DNA of 64,000 nucleotides from Cepaea nemoralis (taxonomy: Eukaryota; Mollusca; Gastropoda; Stylommatophora; Helicidae): assembly GCA_014155875.1 (NCBI GenBank), contig JACEFZ010017825.1, positions 227,501 to 291,500 of the forward strand, read 5' to 3'. Below are positions 40,816 to 53,204 of the stretch, piece after piece. Made by a program: the position numbers and the translations under genes. The notes beneath the pieces are model-generated. The model did not search any database and had not been told where the DNA came from. It saw only the letters and a program-made list of their open reading frames with translations. Position 1 is the first letter of the stretch, and each line of letters begins with the position of its first letter.

Positions 40816-42630
40816 ACTACCCCATGCCCATAGGCAAACTACCATCAAGACATGATCACTAACGCGCAGCTGCATATAGTATAAGAGGAAGACATGTCCA
40901 AATGCAGAATGTTTACTTATAATACGGTTTTAGCTAGACATGTTTGACTTGTAGTGCACACACCCAAAGCCATTCTTTTTATAAGCACGATGTAAAAAAA
41001 CAAAAGTTAAGAGTCATAACTGTTAGTGATTTGAAGCTCACTGTTTCAGTAAAGTTTGCAATTCCCTCAAAAATTCACCTGCAAAATAACAATATTCTTT
41101 TTGAAAACGCCTGTATAGTGAATGCTAATGTAATCTTTCTTTAAATGCTTGTTTTGTTCACATAACATGTTATTGCGATATCTAAAGTTTACCGATGCTG
41201 CTCACATCTCTTATGCAGACACTCGGCGTCAGGGAATTACATTTAGAGCAAAGTATTTAGAGGTGTTTGGTACTTAAACATTGATGAGATCGAAGAACAG
41301 ACCCGGACAGTTTCCATTTAGAGTGGAATTTATCCAGCGCGTTCTCAGTCATTACAAACTCACTACTCTTGCATTAGGTATTGTCTCTGGGTGTTTGTTG
41401 TTTTATTCCTCGAGTCACATTTTGAAACCAATAAATAAGTAACAACAAGAAAGAGAACATATAAAATGTAACACTAATTATGTGAAACAAGATCTAAGTA
41501 CGGAAACTACATTATGTGGCTTCCTCATAAAAGAAGGTAAACATTTGTAAATGATTATAACAAAGTTATACATAAACTTATCGTACTAACTAAATAGCCC
41601 GATACTGATTCGCACTCATAGAAATTAAGGAACGAAGTAGGAATCAAAGGAAATGCTAGACAAAGGAATCAATGAAAAGTACAGGCAAGACTGGCATTTA
41701 ATTCTAAGGCCTCCAAAAGGCGACTGCGGCTCGGTGAAATGGCAAATACACTTTGAACATTCTTTTAGCGAGGAGCTTTCGGCTTCTGGAGGCGGTAGAT
41801 TTGAATCCTGGTGTTGCCAATAGGTGTTATTGTTTTTTATTATCTAAAGTAAGAGGCTTTTGAGGTCCCGCTGCAGAAAAGAATGCACAGGGTAACAAAG
41901 AGATAAAAAGAATAAAACTTAGGAGCTTTTGCAGCATAACAGAAAAAAACTGTGAGAAGATGCAGTCATCCTGGTGGAGTTGTCAAAACTAGTGGTGGGG
42001 AAATTTACATTAACATTGGGAATCGAATGAGCGGATGATATGGGTACTTACTATCGTGCGCTGGCAGGTTTCTACATTGCGAGCAGTGATCATGGAAAGT
42101 GTTGAATTAATTCGTCTTAACCGATTTCAGCACTTTATAATGAATCTGCAGATTACGAAAAGCATTTTGAAAACATTTATACGGAATCCCTTTGGAAGTT
42201 GCTGCACTCTCACAGAAAATCATGTACTTAATAAGGACAATATGTAAAGGCATGAAATATAGAAATCTTCATTAGGGAAAACTAACATTTGATATGAAAA
42301 CAGGAATGACTGTTGTCACCATTTTTATTCTTACTGATTATTTAATGGATGTACGAAGACAAATTAATTTAATGGGGTACGAAGACAACTGGAAATTGAA
42401 TTCAATGGATTACGTTAAAGCAACTTGAATATTTGGACTTGGTCAACGAGATTACGATGCTCTAACACTCACGAAATAAGAGACAAAATTAACTAAACAC
42501 ATTTGATGGTCACAACAATTAAGTCTAAAATATACAGGAAAAAGGTAAACATAAAGTGATTAACCTGAGCAAATAAAAACACGATTTCTCTTGGTGAAAG
42601 CTCACGTCAAGAAGCAAAATTGCACACCTA
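40816..42630. other. no recognised feature
   Basis: About 1.8 kb AT-rich unique sequence. A weak B-box-like GATTTGAATCCTGG at 41799-41812 may mark an old SINE. Open frames of 70 codons or fewer are not convincing. Confidence 0.45.
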
Positions 42631-42639
42631 TTTAGTTGG

Positions 42640-43095
42640 TAATGTAAGCAAAGATGGGGGAGCAGATTGAGATATTACAATGATAATAGAAAAGGCAAGA
42701 GAAGAGTTCATAGCACTAGAATATATGTGGAAGTCAAATATTATTATCCGCAATTAAGAATATTAACACCGATGTTAAATATGTGCTACTATGTGGATCA
42801 GAACCACGGAGAACGACTAAATGAATAACTAAAAATATTCAAACATTCATTAATAGGTGCCTGCGAAAAATAAAAGCCCTAAAATAGTATGACAGATAGA
42901 TCATTGTAGACTTCATCGAGACAATTAAATAAATTCCAGTGAATCAAGAGGTGAGAAAAAGACACTGGTGCCAAATGAGACACACACTGAGAACATCTGA
43001 GGATAGTATAAGTAGACACTATCTTGTCTGTAACCCACAGAGCGATGACATCGAGAAGACATTAAGACACACGAAGAAAGGAGTTAAACGCAGAA
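42640..43095 (+). pseudogene. LINE-C C-terminal remnant
   Basis: Frame with stops reads FTYLVGNVSKDGGAD, IEKAREEFIALEYMWKSN, KYVLLCGSEP-like, INRCLRKIKALK, IPVNQEVRKRHWCQMRHTLR and YLVCNPQS. It covers the segment from the Y-L-G motif after RT through H-T-L-R. Old, with many substitutions. The same family occurs at 9328 and 52720. Confidence 0.8.
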
Positions 43096-43615
43096 ATAAA
43101 TAATATGATGGGCGGGGTTGCAGTTAATAGAAAAGAACGGAAGGTTTATATTGAGTTGGCTTTCAGAAGGGATATGCCCTAATGGAGGATGGATCGGAAA
43201 ACAAGAAGAAGACAGGAAATATCAAAGTGAACATGGAGCTTTGTATGAAATTCGGTCTTTTCATAAAATATGTTTATTCTCTTTCATTAGAAACTTTCAA
43301 AAATTAAGTTTCCAATAGCGTCAGAAGTCATGGTTTCTCACCCTGGTGTTTAATTCTGGGTGCAGGTTCAGACCCCTTACACTCCAGATCCCAGGGCGAA
43401 CAATCAGGACAAATGTCTTTATAGGATGAATAATGATCAAGTCCATGGATACACAAGAACACAATTGAAAACGGCTAGTAAAAAGTTAAATGTTGCTGCT
43501 CTTGGTATCCCCATATAGTGGGAAAGAGGAGGTTAGATGCCTTGGTTTACTTCCATTAATTTACTACTATGCAGGGCATGTTTCCTTCCTGACAATCTGC
43601 CCTCCATGGTTAATA
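43096..43615. other. no recognised feature
   Basis: Unique sequence. Confidence 0.45.
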
Positions 43616-43617
43616 TT

Positions 43618-43646
43618 ACCCCCCCCCCCCCCCCCCCCCCCCCCCA
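43618..43646. repeat. poly-C run
   Basis: About 26 consecutive C bases preceded by TTAATATTA. Confidence 0.95.
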
Positions 43647-44200
43647 ACCAAGACCAAGTCTCCTACGTAACGGGTACACATACACGATTACGTACACTTG
43701 GAAAATAATAAAATAGATCTATGAGTAAAACAAACTACCACTGTCTTTATTATCTATCAATATCAAACACATGATGGTTTGTGGTATGATGATAGTGAAC
43801 TGGTGACGTAGAGATGAGACATTCGCATATAGTATGTAGATATGTGAAACGATATTTTACATATCATTGTACGATACAGTACGCAACTTTAAGGTTACTT
43901 GTAGAATGATTGGATTACAGGTCTCGGAATGAGATTTCGCCTTGGGTCAGCTGAGTCAATGTTCTTTGTGAATGCAACTCTTTTCTTCACCAGATTTCTA
44001 CTCGTTGTCGCTGAACAGGATAGTGTAACCTGTAACCTCTGATTGAGAGCTAGGAATAAATTATCAAGAATGTGTAGTTTCTAAGATCTACATATGTAAC
44101 ATCCTATCTCTGCACACTTTCATAAACATGTGGCTAAAATGTGAATTTAGCCACATGTATAGTGTGGATCCCGGCGGCAATGAAGAAAGAGAGAGTTAAG
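43647..44200. other. no recognised feature
   Basis: Unique AT-rich sequence up to the presumed 5' part of the L1/Tx1-type element. Confidence 0.4.
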
Positions 44201-44224
44201 ACAATCGCTGTACATGCTACTGGG

Positions 44225-44898
44225 GACCCGAATGTGGAAGTATTTCCACAAAAAAACTCTGGAGGTAAATGGGGAGCTTTATAGAACCAATTCCAGGAAA
44301 TTCCCCATTATATAAATCTGAACATTACAGGTTTCATCAAAAACACTCACAAAATTCTGGTAACCTTGCCCAGCAGGAGAACTGCGTGTCATGTGTATAG
44401 CATGGGCGACCATTGGTCCAACAAATGCCCAACCAAACAAACAGACAAACCGGTTGTGGCACAAGAAGATCTAATATATTTTCTACCTCTGACAAGGACC
44501 AGCACAACATCAACAAAACGAAGAACGCGGAAAACAAGGTGAACAACAGCCCAAATAATACGAACAGCAACAAACGGATACGCCAAAAGACAACCAAGAA
44601 AATTACATTCTGGAAACATGAACAGAAGAACCTTTTACCCCTCTTATTCACCTAACAAACCAGAAAAAGACAACTACGAGGATTAAGCCCAAACTCAACA
44701 AGCTACTAAGGAAGAAGAAGAAGAAAATTCGAAAACCAAATGAGCGCCAAAAAAAAAAAGAAAGAAAGAAAAGAAGGAAAGACAAGCCGAAAATACTGAC
44801 GAAACTGCCAACAACGACACCTTAGATGATAAAACTAAATCAGAATTGATATCTATGAACACTACTGACACTGACACCGAAGAAGATGGTCTGTGTTA
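44225..44898 (+). pseudogene. LINE-H ORF1 (gag-like, CCHC remnant)
   Basis: Reading across frames: NVEVFPQKNSGGKWGAL, HYINLNITGFIKNTHKILVT, ACHVYSMGDHWSNKCPTK. The last fits a zinc knuckle C-x2-C-x4-H-x4-C with the second Cys replaced by Tyr. A Lys/Glu-rich tail follows (KKKKKKEKKERQAEN ... TDTDTEEDGLC) and a stop at 44896-44898. Contains stops. Family role is RNA binding in the retrotransposition particle. Confidence 0.65.
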
Positions 44899-45033
44899 AC
44901 ATCTACAATCAGATCAAGTCTGCATCAAGTCAACAAGAAAGAATAACTATCTCAACTAGACAACCTCGTTTGTTTCTGATTTCTTATTACTCTTAGTCAA
45001 CAATATCATTTGCTTGTTTTGATTAATTTATCA

Positions 45034-45872
45034 TGGCGAATGATATTATTATTATTAGTCTGAACATTTCAGGTTTATGCACAAAACAAAAACATATCGT
45101 CACGCTCATACAGAAATACAAACCCAACTTCATTCTCCTGCAAGAAACAAAATATGCGAATACACACGTACAAAGCAAATCACTACACAATTAGGACTCA
45201 GTCACTCATGTTTCACCCTGCAGTCACATCGTACAGGTTCTGGAACCACCATACTGCAGACTTCAGACAAATGGGAAATTACTGACACAAACAAGGACGA
45301 CCAAAGAGACGTTACCATCATACACGTTACAAACAACACACACACATACGCTTTATTCAACATACATGCCCTAGAAAATTACAGTTACCAACCACAATTC
45401 TTCGAACACTTAGAAAACCTATTAGCACAGACATACAGAGGGATGAATGTTGTTTTAGCAGGTGATTTTAATTATTGTTTAGCTTCGGCTGACATAAAAG
45501 GCGAGGACGTTAAAACACAGTTGAGAAGAGCTGGCCGAGACGACATGAATCAACTCGATACACTGCAATACATAATCGACACACATAACCTAGTAGACGC
45601 ATTCAGGCAGAAACACCCCAACAGTTAAGATACAAGGCACAGAAACCATGTACATAACAGATCATCTAGGTTAGATAGAATATACATACCCACAACACAC
45701 CACATAACACAGACTAAACACTTACAAGAAATTTTCCAGTATATAGACCACAAAGCAATACTAGCACACATCACTATAAATAAAACAACCACACAGCCAT
45801 TCAAACGATAACCACACTGGAAATTTAACAACACATTACTCCAAAACACAGACTTTGTACAGTATATGACAG

Positions 45873-45954
<82 letters not shown>

Positions 45955-48151
45955 TACCAACTGACAACATTAGACAATACTGGGACTTACTGAAAAACAC
46001 AATACGGGGCAGGACGCAACAGCTAGCATCGATCATACACAAGCGTTGACTACAACAAGAACAGATCATACAAACAGCAATACATTTAACAAAGCATACT
46101 GAAAGAAACTCACCATACATGCATGCATTAGAAATGCACTGGAACAACACCAACAGCACAGATACCTGAGTGCAATAATTGGAACAAAACTCAACATAAT
46201 CAATTAAGAGACACCCAGCAATCAATACATGGTAATAGAACAAAACATACAGCATAGCAAAAAGATAAACACAATAATAGACCTTCGAGGAATCACACAA
46301 CAGAAACCACATGCATAACAGAAGCATTACAGCAATACTACACACACTTATTTACAGCAGAGACAGTAAACACACAAAAACAAGATAGCTTCTTACAATA
46401 TACAAAAAAGATATCAGACACAAACAAAGAGATATTGGACACACAACTGACACTAGAAAACATAACACATGCACTTAGTAAAATGAACAAAGACAAGACA
46501 CCAGGACCAGAGGGATTAACAGTAGAATTATATCAACAATTCTTTCCTATCATAGGTAACCTTCTTCTAAAAGTCTTTCAAGAAGCCTTTGACAAACAAG
46601 AACTTCCTGATAGTTGCAACATGTCTTCTATAACACTTATACACAAAACAAAGTCAGGAAAGACACAAATAAAAATTACAGACCAATTTCACTTCTTAAC
46701 AGCAGACAAAATCATACAATTCCTACCAAAACTAGTACATCCAAACCAGCAATGTAGTGTACGGCACAGGAATATACAAAACCATACACACCTCATTAGA
46801 TACATTATAACATACACACATCAGAAAGACTGTCAATCCTTCCTCTTGTCTTTGGACCAAGAGAAGGCCTTTAACAGAATCGCACACTCCTATTTGCACA
46901 AAACCCTAGAACACTGCAATATAGGACAGTACCTCAGAAGGTGGCTACAGATTTTGTATAACAGCCCTGAAAGCAAAGTCTTAGTGAACCATTCACTGAC
47001 TAATAGCTTCAGGCTGACAAGATCTGTAAGATAAGGGTGCCCACTATCACCACTTCTGTGTATACTGACTCTAGATCCATTATTAGAAAAAGATCAGATA
47101 CGATACCATCATTAAAGGCACTTTCATATAAGGAAAAGGGGAGCAAAAGGTCATTGCTGATGCAGACGATACTGCATTCTTCCCTACAAGCAAAACACCC
47201 ATCAGAAACATACTGCGCACTTTCTCCCACTTTTGGAAAGGCAGTGGAGCCAAAATTAATATTAAAAAATCACAAATTATGGGCCTGAGAAAGTGGAAAC
47301 AAAAGTCTGATTTCCCTCCAGACCTAACACATACACACAATATTAAACTGTATGGGATCACTTTTACATGTGACCCCCGAACAACACACAAAGAAACATG
47401 GCTAAAACTACCACAACAGATCACAGACATGCTACACAGGTATAAATACAAAATAGCAACAATATTTGGTAGAGCCACACTAGTTAACACATACATCATG
47501 CCAGAAATAATACACTTAGTGACAGTGTTAAACCCTCCAAAACGGACAATCACAGACATAAATAAACAGAAAGGAAATTTTATATTTAGTAAGACAATAC
47601 ACAGCATACAGCATAAAACTCTCATACAGGACAAGAAGCAAGAAGAAATAGCACTTCAGGACATACAAACAAAAATGCAAGCACTTAGAATCAGCCACAT
47701 AGGCAATATCATCAGACATCCAGAACAACATAGATTAGCATTATATTATATAGCACACAAAATCAAACATCTCACAAAACTAAATAATGCAACAGCACAT
47801 TATCAGGGCATACCACCATCTTTCTATCACACTTGTATACAGGCAATACAAGGACATGAAAATTTAATACATAAAACAACACGAGAAATATACAAACAAA
47901 TAGTTAGTAAACAAGCACCATCACTTAAACTGAGAATCAAAGGAGGACAAAAATATTTCATGTCAGACTACACATCCGCCTTTTCTAACTTACACAACAA
48001 ATACATCACCCCTAAGGCGAAAGAAGTCAGTTATAGACTGATTTTTAATATGACTCCCATATTACCCAAAGTAGCATTCAGATCCAGGCAAATAGGAAAA
48101 TGCCAACTATGCAGAAACAACAATCAAGAGACAGAAGAACACATATTCTAA
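45034..48151 (+). pseudogene. LINE-H ORF2 (endonuclease, RT, C-terminal domain)
   Basis: The start Met at 45034 reads MANDIIIISLNISGLCTKQK then NFILLQETKYAN, the first APE motifs. After a stop and a shift, VTIIHVTNNTHTYALFNIHA and VVLAGDFNYCLASAD follow. RT: KMNKDKTPGPEGLTVELYQ, LLSLDQEKAFNRIAHSYL (motif A), RKGCPLSPLLC-like at 47036 and DADDTAFFPTS, where YADD has become DADD. C-terminal part: KNIKLYGITF-like, KYKIATIFGRATLVNTYIMP, KLRIKGGQKYFMSDY and CQLCRNNNQETEEHIF, a Cys-Cys...His zinc-like end. The last 290 codons (47279-48151) are open in one frame; earlier parts need several shifts. Not functional. Confidence 0.85.
45877..45950. repeat. (TA)n microsatellite inside LINE-H
   Basis: TATATA run with one phase break, between endonuclease and RT parts of ORF2. 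Confidence 0.95.
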
Positions 48152-48510
48152 ACATGACAAACTAATACAAACACACAAAGGCAATCAAACAAACATTTAC
48201 AAGGCAATCTTTCTGAACACTCTTCCTAAAACATCCAAAGACACATACACAAAACTACTTCAAACATTAGCAGAATACAGAAAATTAGTTTGGACTTGCA
48301 GTATCAAGGTAACGATCAACTCCCTTACATACAACACAACTTATTTTTACTAATGTCCAAATACAAACTATCTACTATTTTTCCTGATTTAAATGTGTAA
48401 ACTTTCTTTAATTTCATTTTCTCTTGCAATTCAAAATAGATGCCATTATTATTTCTACTACCATTGGTATTACTTTTCTCATTAGTATATTTTAATGTGC
48501 AAAATGAAAT

Positions 48511-48722
48511 AAAATTGAAATATTTTGGTCACTTGATACGTCTCGAAAGTTTGGATAGAACAATAATGGAGGGGGTATATACCTGGGAAGGGAGGAAGAT
48601 GTAGGCAAAAGAGAATATGGGTGCAGAATGTGGCGGATGATCTCAAGATGGGTGTATCAGATGCGGGACATCTTGCTTGTGATCCAGAAGTTTTCCAGAA
48701 GGTTGTTATGGGAGCGATACTG
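48511..48722 (+). pseudogene. LINE-I C-terminal remnant
   Basis: Frames read KYFGHLIRLESLDRTIMEG, then QKRIWVQNVADDLKMGVSDA and RRVVMGAILN before stop: FGH...R, then the GRRKRGRQ-like region (frame-shifted) and the terminal helix of a LINE protein. Immediately followed by a tetranucleotide tail. Confidence 0.7.
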
Positions 48723-48815
48723 AATGAATGAATGAATGAATGAACGAACGAACGAACGAACGAACGAATGAATGAATGAATGAATGAATGAATGAATGAT
48801 TGAATGAATGAATGG
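48722..48815. repeat. (GAAT)n(GAAC)n(GAAT)n tail array
   Basis: Pure tetranucleotides that switch from GAAT to GAAC (48745-48768) and back; begins at the end of the LINE-I remnant. Confidence 0.95.
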
Positions 48816-49290
<475 letters not shown>

Positions 49291-49632
49291 GGACAGGTGT
49301 AACACGTATTCCGCTTGTGAAGATGAGAATAAGCAATGCAAGGAGTGCGTGTTTACATGCACTATGTCATAAATGTCATATTATCATAACTGTGAATGTA
49401 TTATTTGTTTTATTCACGCATGTGAAACGTAACACTAACAAACAGCGACGCTCTGTAATATACACAATCAAAAGAAACACACATTACACCTTGAAAATAT
49501 ACAATGCTTTGTATGAAATTAACGTTTGTAAAAACAAATGTCATAGACAAGTGATACGTACTAACCAATGGATAAAATAAGACATGGTTATCGTTCTATG
49601 ATGCTTAGGTTCTGTTTCCGACCGTTGATAAA

Positions 49633-50725
49633 ATGGCCGGCTTGTTCCAAAATCCGACCAAAGAAGCTCAAAGAGCGGTGATTCAGTTTCTTTCATTCAA
49701 AGGATGTCGACTAGTGGACATTCATCGAAGAATGCTGGCAGCGTACGGTAACAAATGTGTGTCGAAGACAACAGTGGCAGACTGGGCACGAATGTTTCTT
49801 CGGAAAGGACGTCAGTTCACGACAGACCTTCGACGGCCGGGTCAAGCGCATATTTTTGCAACAGGAAAAATCATCGCCAAAATTGATGCAGCAGTACAGA
49901 TGAACCATTGTCGAAGCATACGTTCGATAGCGAAATAATTTGATGTGTCAATTGGGACAATTCAAAAGGTCGTTCGTAAGAAACTGCAATATCAGAAGGT
50001 GTGTTCACAGTGGCTACCACGGATGTTGACCGACCACCAAAAAGAGGAACGCTTGGGGTGGTGTTTAAACCACTTCCTGCGTTACAGAGTGTAGGATGAT
50101 GCATTTATCTTCCGCATAGTGGCAGGCGATGAATCATGGTGTCACCACTTTGAGCCAAGCAGCAAAAGAGAGAGCATGCAATGGAAGCATGCTGGATCAT
50201 CAAAAGACAAAAAAAAATTCAAGTTACAGGTTTCCGCTGGTAAGGTTATGCTGAGCGCATTTTTTGACCATGAAGTGCTATTGTTGGCCAATTTTAAAGA
50301 ACCTGGTGTCAACATCACCTCTACCCACTACTTGCAAACACTAGACAAACTGCAAAAAGCCATAAAGAATAAACGACCCGGCTTGCTTTCTCACTGTGTG
50401 ATTTTGTTGCACGATAATGCTCGTCCGCATGTTGCAAAGATTGTGCAGGAAGAATTAGCTTGGAAGAAGTGGGAAATTCTGCAACATCCAGCCTATAGTC
50501 CTGATTTGTCACCATGTCATTTTCATTTGTTCAGACCTCTAAAAAAAAAGCTCTCAAGGGGCAATGATTTCACACAGGTGCAGACGTAATGAACGCGGTA
50601 AATACTTGGTTCAGTGAGCAACCACAATCCTTTTCTTTTTGTTGCGGACGGCATTCGCCGCCTACCTAAGCAATAGGATGCCTGCCTTAATGCTTACCAA
50701 ACCATGGTGTTAATTTATTCAAAAT
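49633..50725 (+). pseudogene. mariner transposase, inactivated
   Basis: One frame from Met 49633 to 50589 is interrupted by TAA at 49936 and a TAG near 50092; the C-terminus continues in other frames to about 50725 (ADGIRRLPKQ). N-terminal helix-turn-helix: KGCRLVDIHRRMLAAYGN, then RRPGQAH. Catalytic region: VAGDESW has the first Asp, ILLHDNARPH the second, and HPAYSPDLSPCHFHLF is where D,D34D mariners have the third Asp before [YF]HLF, here replaced by His. Length would be about 345 residues, normal for mariner. A TIR-like end lies at 50788-50824. Cut-and-paste at TA is the family activity. Confidence 0.93.
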
Positions 50726-50787
50726 GAATGCTTTGTTTAATTCTACCACACCAGTTAATGTTTCTTTCATGCTTTTGTAATAATGTC

Positions 50788-50824
50788 ATTGGAACGGGTT
50801 TCAAATGAACAACCCTTATACAAA
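50788..50824 (-). repeat. likely mariner 3' terminal repeat
   Basis: Minus strand begins TATAAGGGTTGTTCATTTGA and continues AACCCGTTCC, a typical mariner end following a TA. The matching 5' end upstream of 49633 was not found. Confidence 0.5.
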
Positions 50825-50825
50825 C

Positions 50826-50885
50826 TGTCAGTGTCATTTACTGCCAACATAATACCTAGCGGTGTATGGCAGAGGGGTCGTTGAG
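50826..50885. repeat. short dispersed repeat Z, copy 1
   Basis: GTCATTTACTGCCAACATAA and CGGTGTATGGCAGAGGGG match 57330-57378. Confidence 0.75.
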
Positions 50886-50889
50886 CCTG

Positions 50890-51052
50890 AGGAATTAAGG
50901 GCCGCCTAGCTAGTGCAGTCGCCGCGAACTGTGCAGGTTAGGATTTTCTTTTTGCCACCGACAGAAAGAAAATCCCACACCCGAGGGATCGAACCCGGGT
51001 CTCCCGAATGGGAGTCCGGCGTACTAGCCACTCGGCCAGCCGCTCCTCGACC
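50890..51052 (-). mobile_element. SINE-2: tRNA-derived SINE (Gly-CCC-like head)
   Basis: Minus strand reads CTGGCCGAGTGGCTAGTACG (A box), then CCGGACTCCCATTCGG (CCC in the loop) and ACCCGGGTTCGATCCC (B box). The arms are tRNA-like, but the acceptor stem does not close, so I do not call a tRNA gene. A body with two inverted GATTTTCTTTCTGTCGG and AAAAAGAAAATCC segments follows. Confidence 0.75.
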
Positions 51053-51055
51053 CTC

Positions 51056-51116
51056 AGAAAGCAGGTAGTACCGTCTACTGTTATACGGTAGCTCAGTCAT
51101 ATCTGACTAAGACCTG
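51056..51116. repeat. short dispersed repeat W, copy 1
   Basis: AGAAAGCAGGTAGTACCGTC, TACGGTAGCTCAGT and AAGACCT match 62617-62670. Confidence 0.8.
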
Positions 51117-51123
51117 ACACAAA

Positions 51124-51190
51124 TATATATATATATATATATATGTGTGGTGTGCGTGCGTGCGTGCGTGCGTGTGTGTGTGTGTGCATG
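51124..51190. repeat. (TA)n(GCGT)n(GT)n microsatellite
   Basis: TATATA, then GCGTGCGT, then GTGTGT. Confidence 0.93.
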
Positions 51191-51287
51191 TGTATGTTTG
51201 CAGTCCCACAATTGTTACATCTGGCTAAAATTCTTCTGGCTCCTGATTCTCTGGCCCTACATACTCACCAGCAACATAATTATAATA

Positions 51288-51500
51288 TGTTTGCATATCC
51301 TTTACAGGACATCGCTGTCAACATCAGCATCTTTCAGCTGATTGTTGATTTCTTGGCAAGATTACGCTCAGTAGTTTGCCATTGCTTTCTGAGCGACCGG
51401 CTTACATACTCCGTAAGTTACCATCGCGGTTAGAACCGCTACCGATTCTCGCCGTTGTCACGTTACTCACGAGATTATACGGAATTACGGAGAAAGTAAT
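51288..51500 (-). mobile_element. SINE-1 copy f, near full length
   Basis: Reversed copy with TTTGCATATCCTTTACAGG, TCAGCTGATTGTTGATTTC, AAGATTACGCTCAGTAGT and GAGCGACCGGC, then the tRNA-like head (minus strand CTTTCTCCGTAATTCCGT; B-box-like GCGGTTCTAACCGC). Confidence 0.85.
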
Positions 51501-51815
51501 TATAATATGACTGAACGAATAACAAGATTTGTTTGTCCCCAGGACATACATGACCTCAACGACATCTGTGGCATCTACGGTGGCAACTGTGGTAGTATAG
51601 ATGGCATTAACGGCTTCGTGGGTCAAATACCAAACCTGATCATCCAGATCCTTGAATGTAGGCAACAGTTAATGCGCCCACAAGAATTGAACTCAATTTT
51701 ACACTGCTCGCTCGTGGGAGCACTATTTATTTAACCCTCGCATTGGTTCTTCGAGAGGTTGAATTTAAACCAGGGAGCTTTACATGAAAACCTTAACAGT
51801 GTTTTTTATTTATGT
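51501..51815. other. no recognised feature
   Basis: Unique sequence; one 75-codon frame without motif. Confidence 0.45.
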
Positions 51816-51819
51816 GTGT

Positions 51820-52345
51820 GGGGTGTGAATGTATTCTAAAAAAGGAAAGAACAAATGTATCATTTTTTTATTTTGTCTCCACTGTGTTCATTGCAAGCCC
51901 TCCAGCGTATGTAAAGTGCTTGGATTCCTGTTGAAAAAATTAAATCTAATCTGGGGTCACTACTCGGTGTGCCTGACCCGGTCGTGAACAGCCTGTCACA
52001 GAAGTCGTGTTTTGAAACTTCCTACTCCACTCATAAACTGTTGGACTGACATGCATATACCACTTCAATGGACCTTCATTTGCCGATGAATTTCTATAGG
52101 TTTCACCCCTTCACTGATAAAAATACGGATAACAAAACGCTCCTCCTCTTTGGTGCATGTCAAAAGTCGGGCAGCCATCTTTAAACTTCTTTATGACGAC
52201 ACCGTGTTCGTCTGCATCGTGATGCTACGTGCTAAACACTCTTGATATCCTGAACAACAATATTGACAATTACAGGACAATGGCATGGTTATGTAATTTA
52301 TATCATACTATTAATTTTTTTCTTTCATTTGAAGCCCTCTCGCCT
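51820..52345 (-). mobile_element. internally deleted mariner, copy 2
   Basis: Minus strand starts MAARLLTCTKEEERFVIRIF and ISEGVKPIEIHRQMKVH, then CMSVQQF, RPGQAHRVVTP in shifted frames, then jumps to FFNRNPSTLHTLEGLQ, which in another frame is STGIQALYIRWRACNEHSGD, the C-terminal tail. The catalytic core is deleted at the same place as in copy 1. N-terminus complete here, unlike copy 1. Flanks share GTGTGAATRTATTCTAAA on one side and CAATGGCATGGTTAT, TTTATATCATACT and ATTTGAAGCCC on the other. Confidence 0.87.
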
Positions 52346-52715
52346 ATTATTGTGATTATGTTATATAAGTCGATCAATAGTAAACGGATAGACACTGAAA
52401 GCATTATACTTGATTCTTCAACTAAATGCCACAAATATAAACTAGATACAACTCAACATCAAGCTTTATTGTATAGCAGGCACTCCTAGAACTACATCAG
52501 TGGAGACCTTGGTAGATGCAATGGGAATCACTCCGCCACATCTTATAAGGAAGGAACTCAGATTAAGGTCATTAAGCTTCACCATTATGTCCATGGTATT
52601 GTCAATTTCCCAAACTGATTTGGACGTTGCGTTGGTTGGTTCTCAAAGTGTCTGTCTGGGAACACTTTTGTAAACATTATTCAAGCAATTCACTTTCGTC
52701 AGACCAATGCTTGCA
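52346..52715. other. no recognised feature
   Basis: Unique sequence. Confidence 0.45.
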
Positions 52716-52719
52716 ACGC

Positions 52720-53165
52720 TATAGGATGTGGTTTAATTGAACGTGTGTGTAATATTATAAGACACTATAAACATTCAGTTATTGGTTTACGCACAAAATA
52801 GAAGAAATAAAATGGTATGACAAAATCACCAGTGTGGAGTTCATGGAGAGAACTAGATAAATACTAATGAATCAACAGGTGAAGTAAAAACGCTGCTGCT
52901 GGATAAGCTATACACAGAGAAAATCCAAGAGGTGTATAATAGAACAGTTTTAGCCCTGAACCCACAGAGCAAAAGAAATAGAGGACGACCTAAAAACATC
53001 ATGGAGAAAAGAAATTTAAACATAAATGAACAATACGGGAGGGACATGGGCAGAATTGCATGAGATAGCTAACGATTGGCTTAAGCAAAGGGACAAGAAA
53101 ATGCGTTGGTTTAGGGCCTGTGCTCCAGTGGATAAAATATGGCAAAATAAGAAGAGGAAGAAATG
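52720..53165 (+). pseudogene. LINE-C C-terminus
   Basis: Frames read TEKIQEVYNRTVLALNPQSK and RNRGRPKNIMEKRNLNINEQ, then RIA..., ALV-GLCSSG at the end. This is the H-T-L-R-K-P ... LxWNPQGKRxRGRPxNTWRR ... LxxLAQDRxxWRxxVxGLCSSG layout common in one LINE group. Stops throughout. The remnant at 42640 covers the segment just before this. Confidence 0.85.
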
Positions 53166-53204
53166 ATTTATGAGAGCCTATTTCAATCTGGGAAGGTCGA
53201 AGTC

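Larger units (their letters stand above)
44200..48510 (+). mobile_element. L1/Tx1-type LINE (LINE-H), two decayed ORFs
   Basis: Order on + is a gag-like ORF1 with a CCHC remnant (to 44898), ORF2 with endonuclease (45034-45630), RT (about 46435-47270) and a long C-terminal domain (to 48151), then a 3' region with AATAAAATTGAAA at about 48507. A (TA)n run splits ORF2 at 45877-45950. Two-ORF layout, CCHC in ORF1 and an RT like Tx1 (SLDQEKAFNRI, GCPLSPLLC) support the L1/Tx1 group. Strong A bias on the coding strand, as in many L1s. The 5' limit is uncertain. Confidence 0.82.

Noticed and set aside
50940..51052. tRNA-Gly gene (CCC)
   Set aside because: A and B boxes and the anticodon-like loop are present, but the acceptor stem does not pair and the T stem has a mismatch; it reads as a SINE head.
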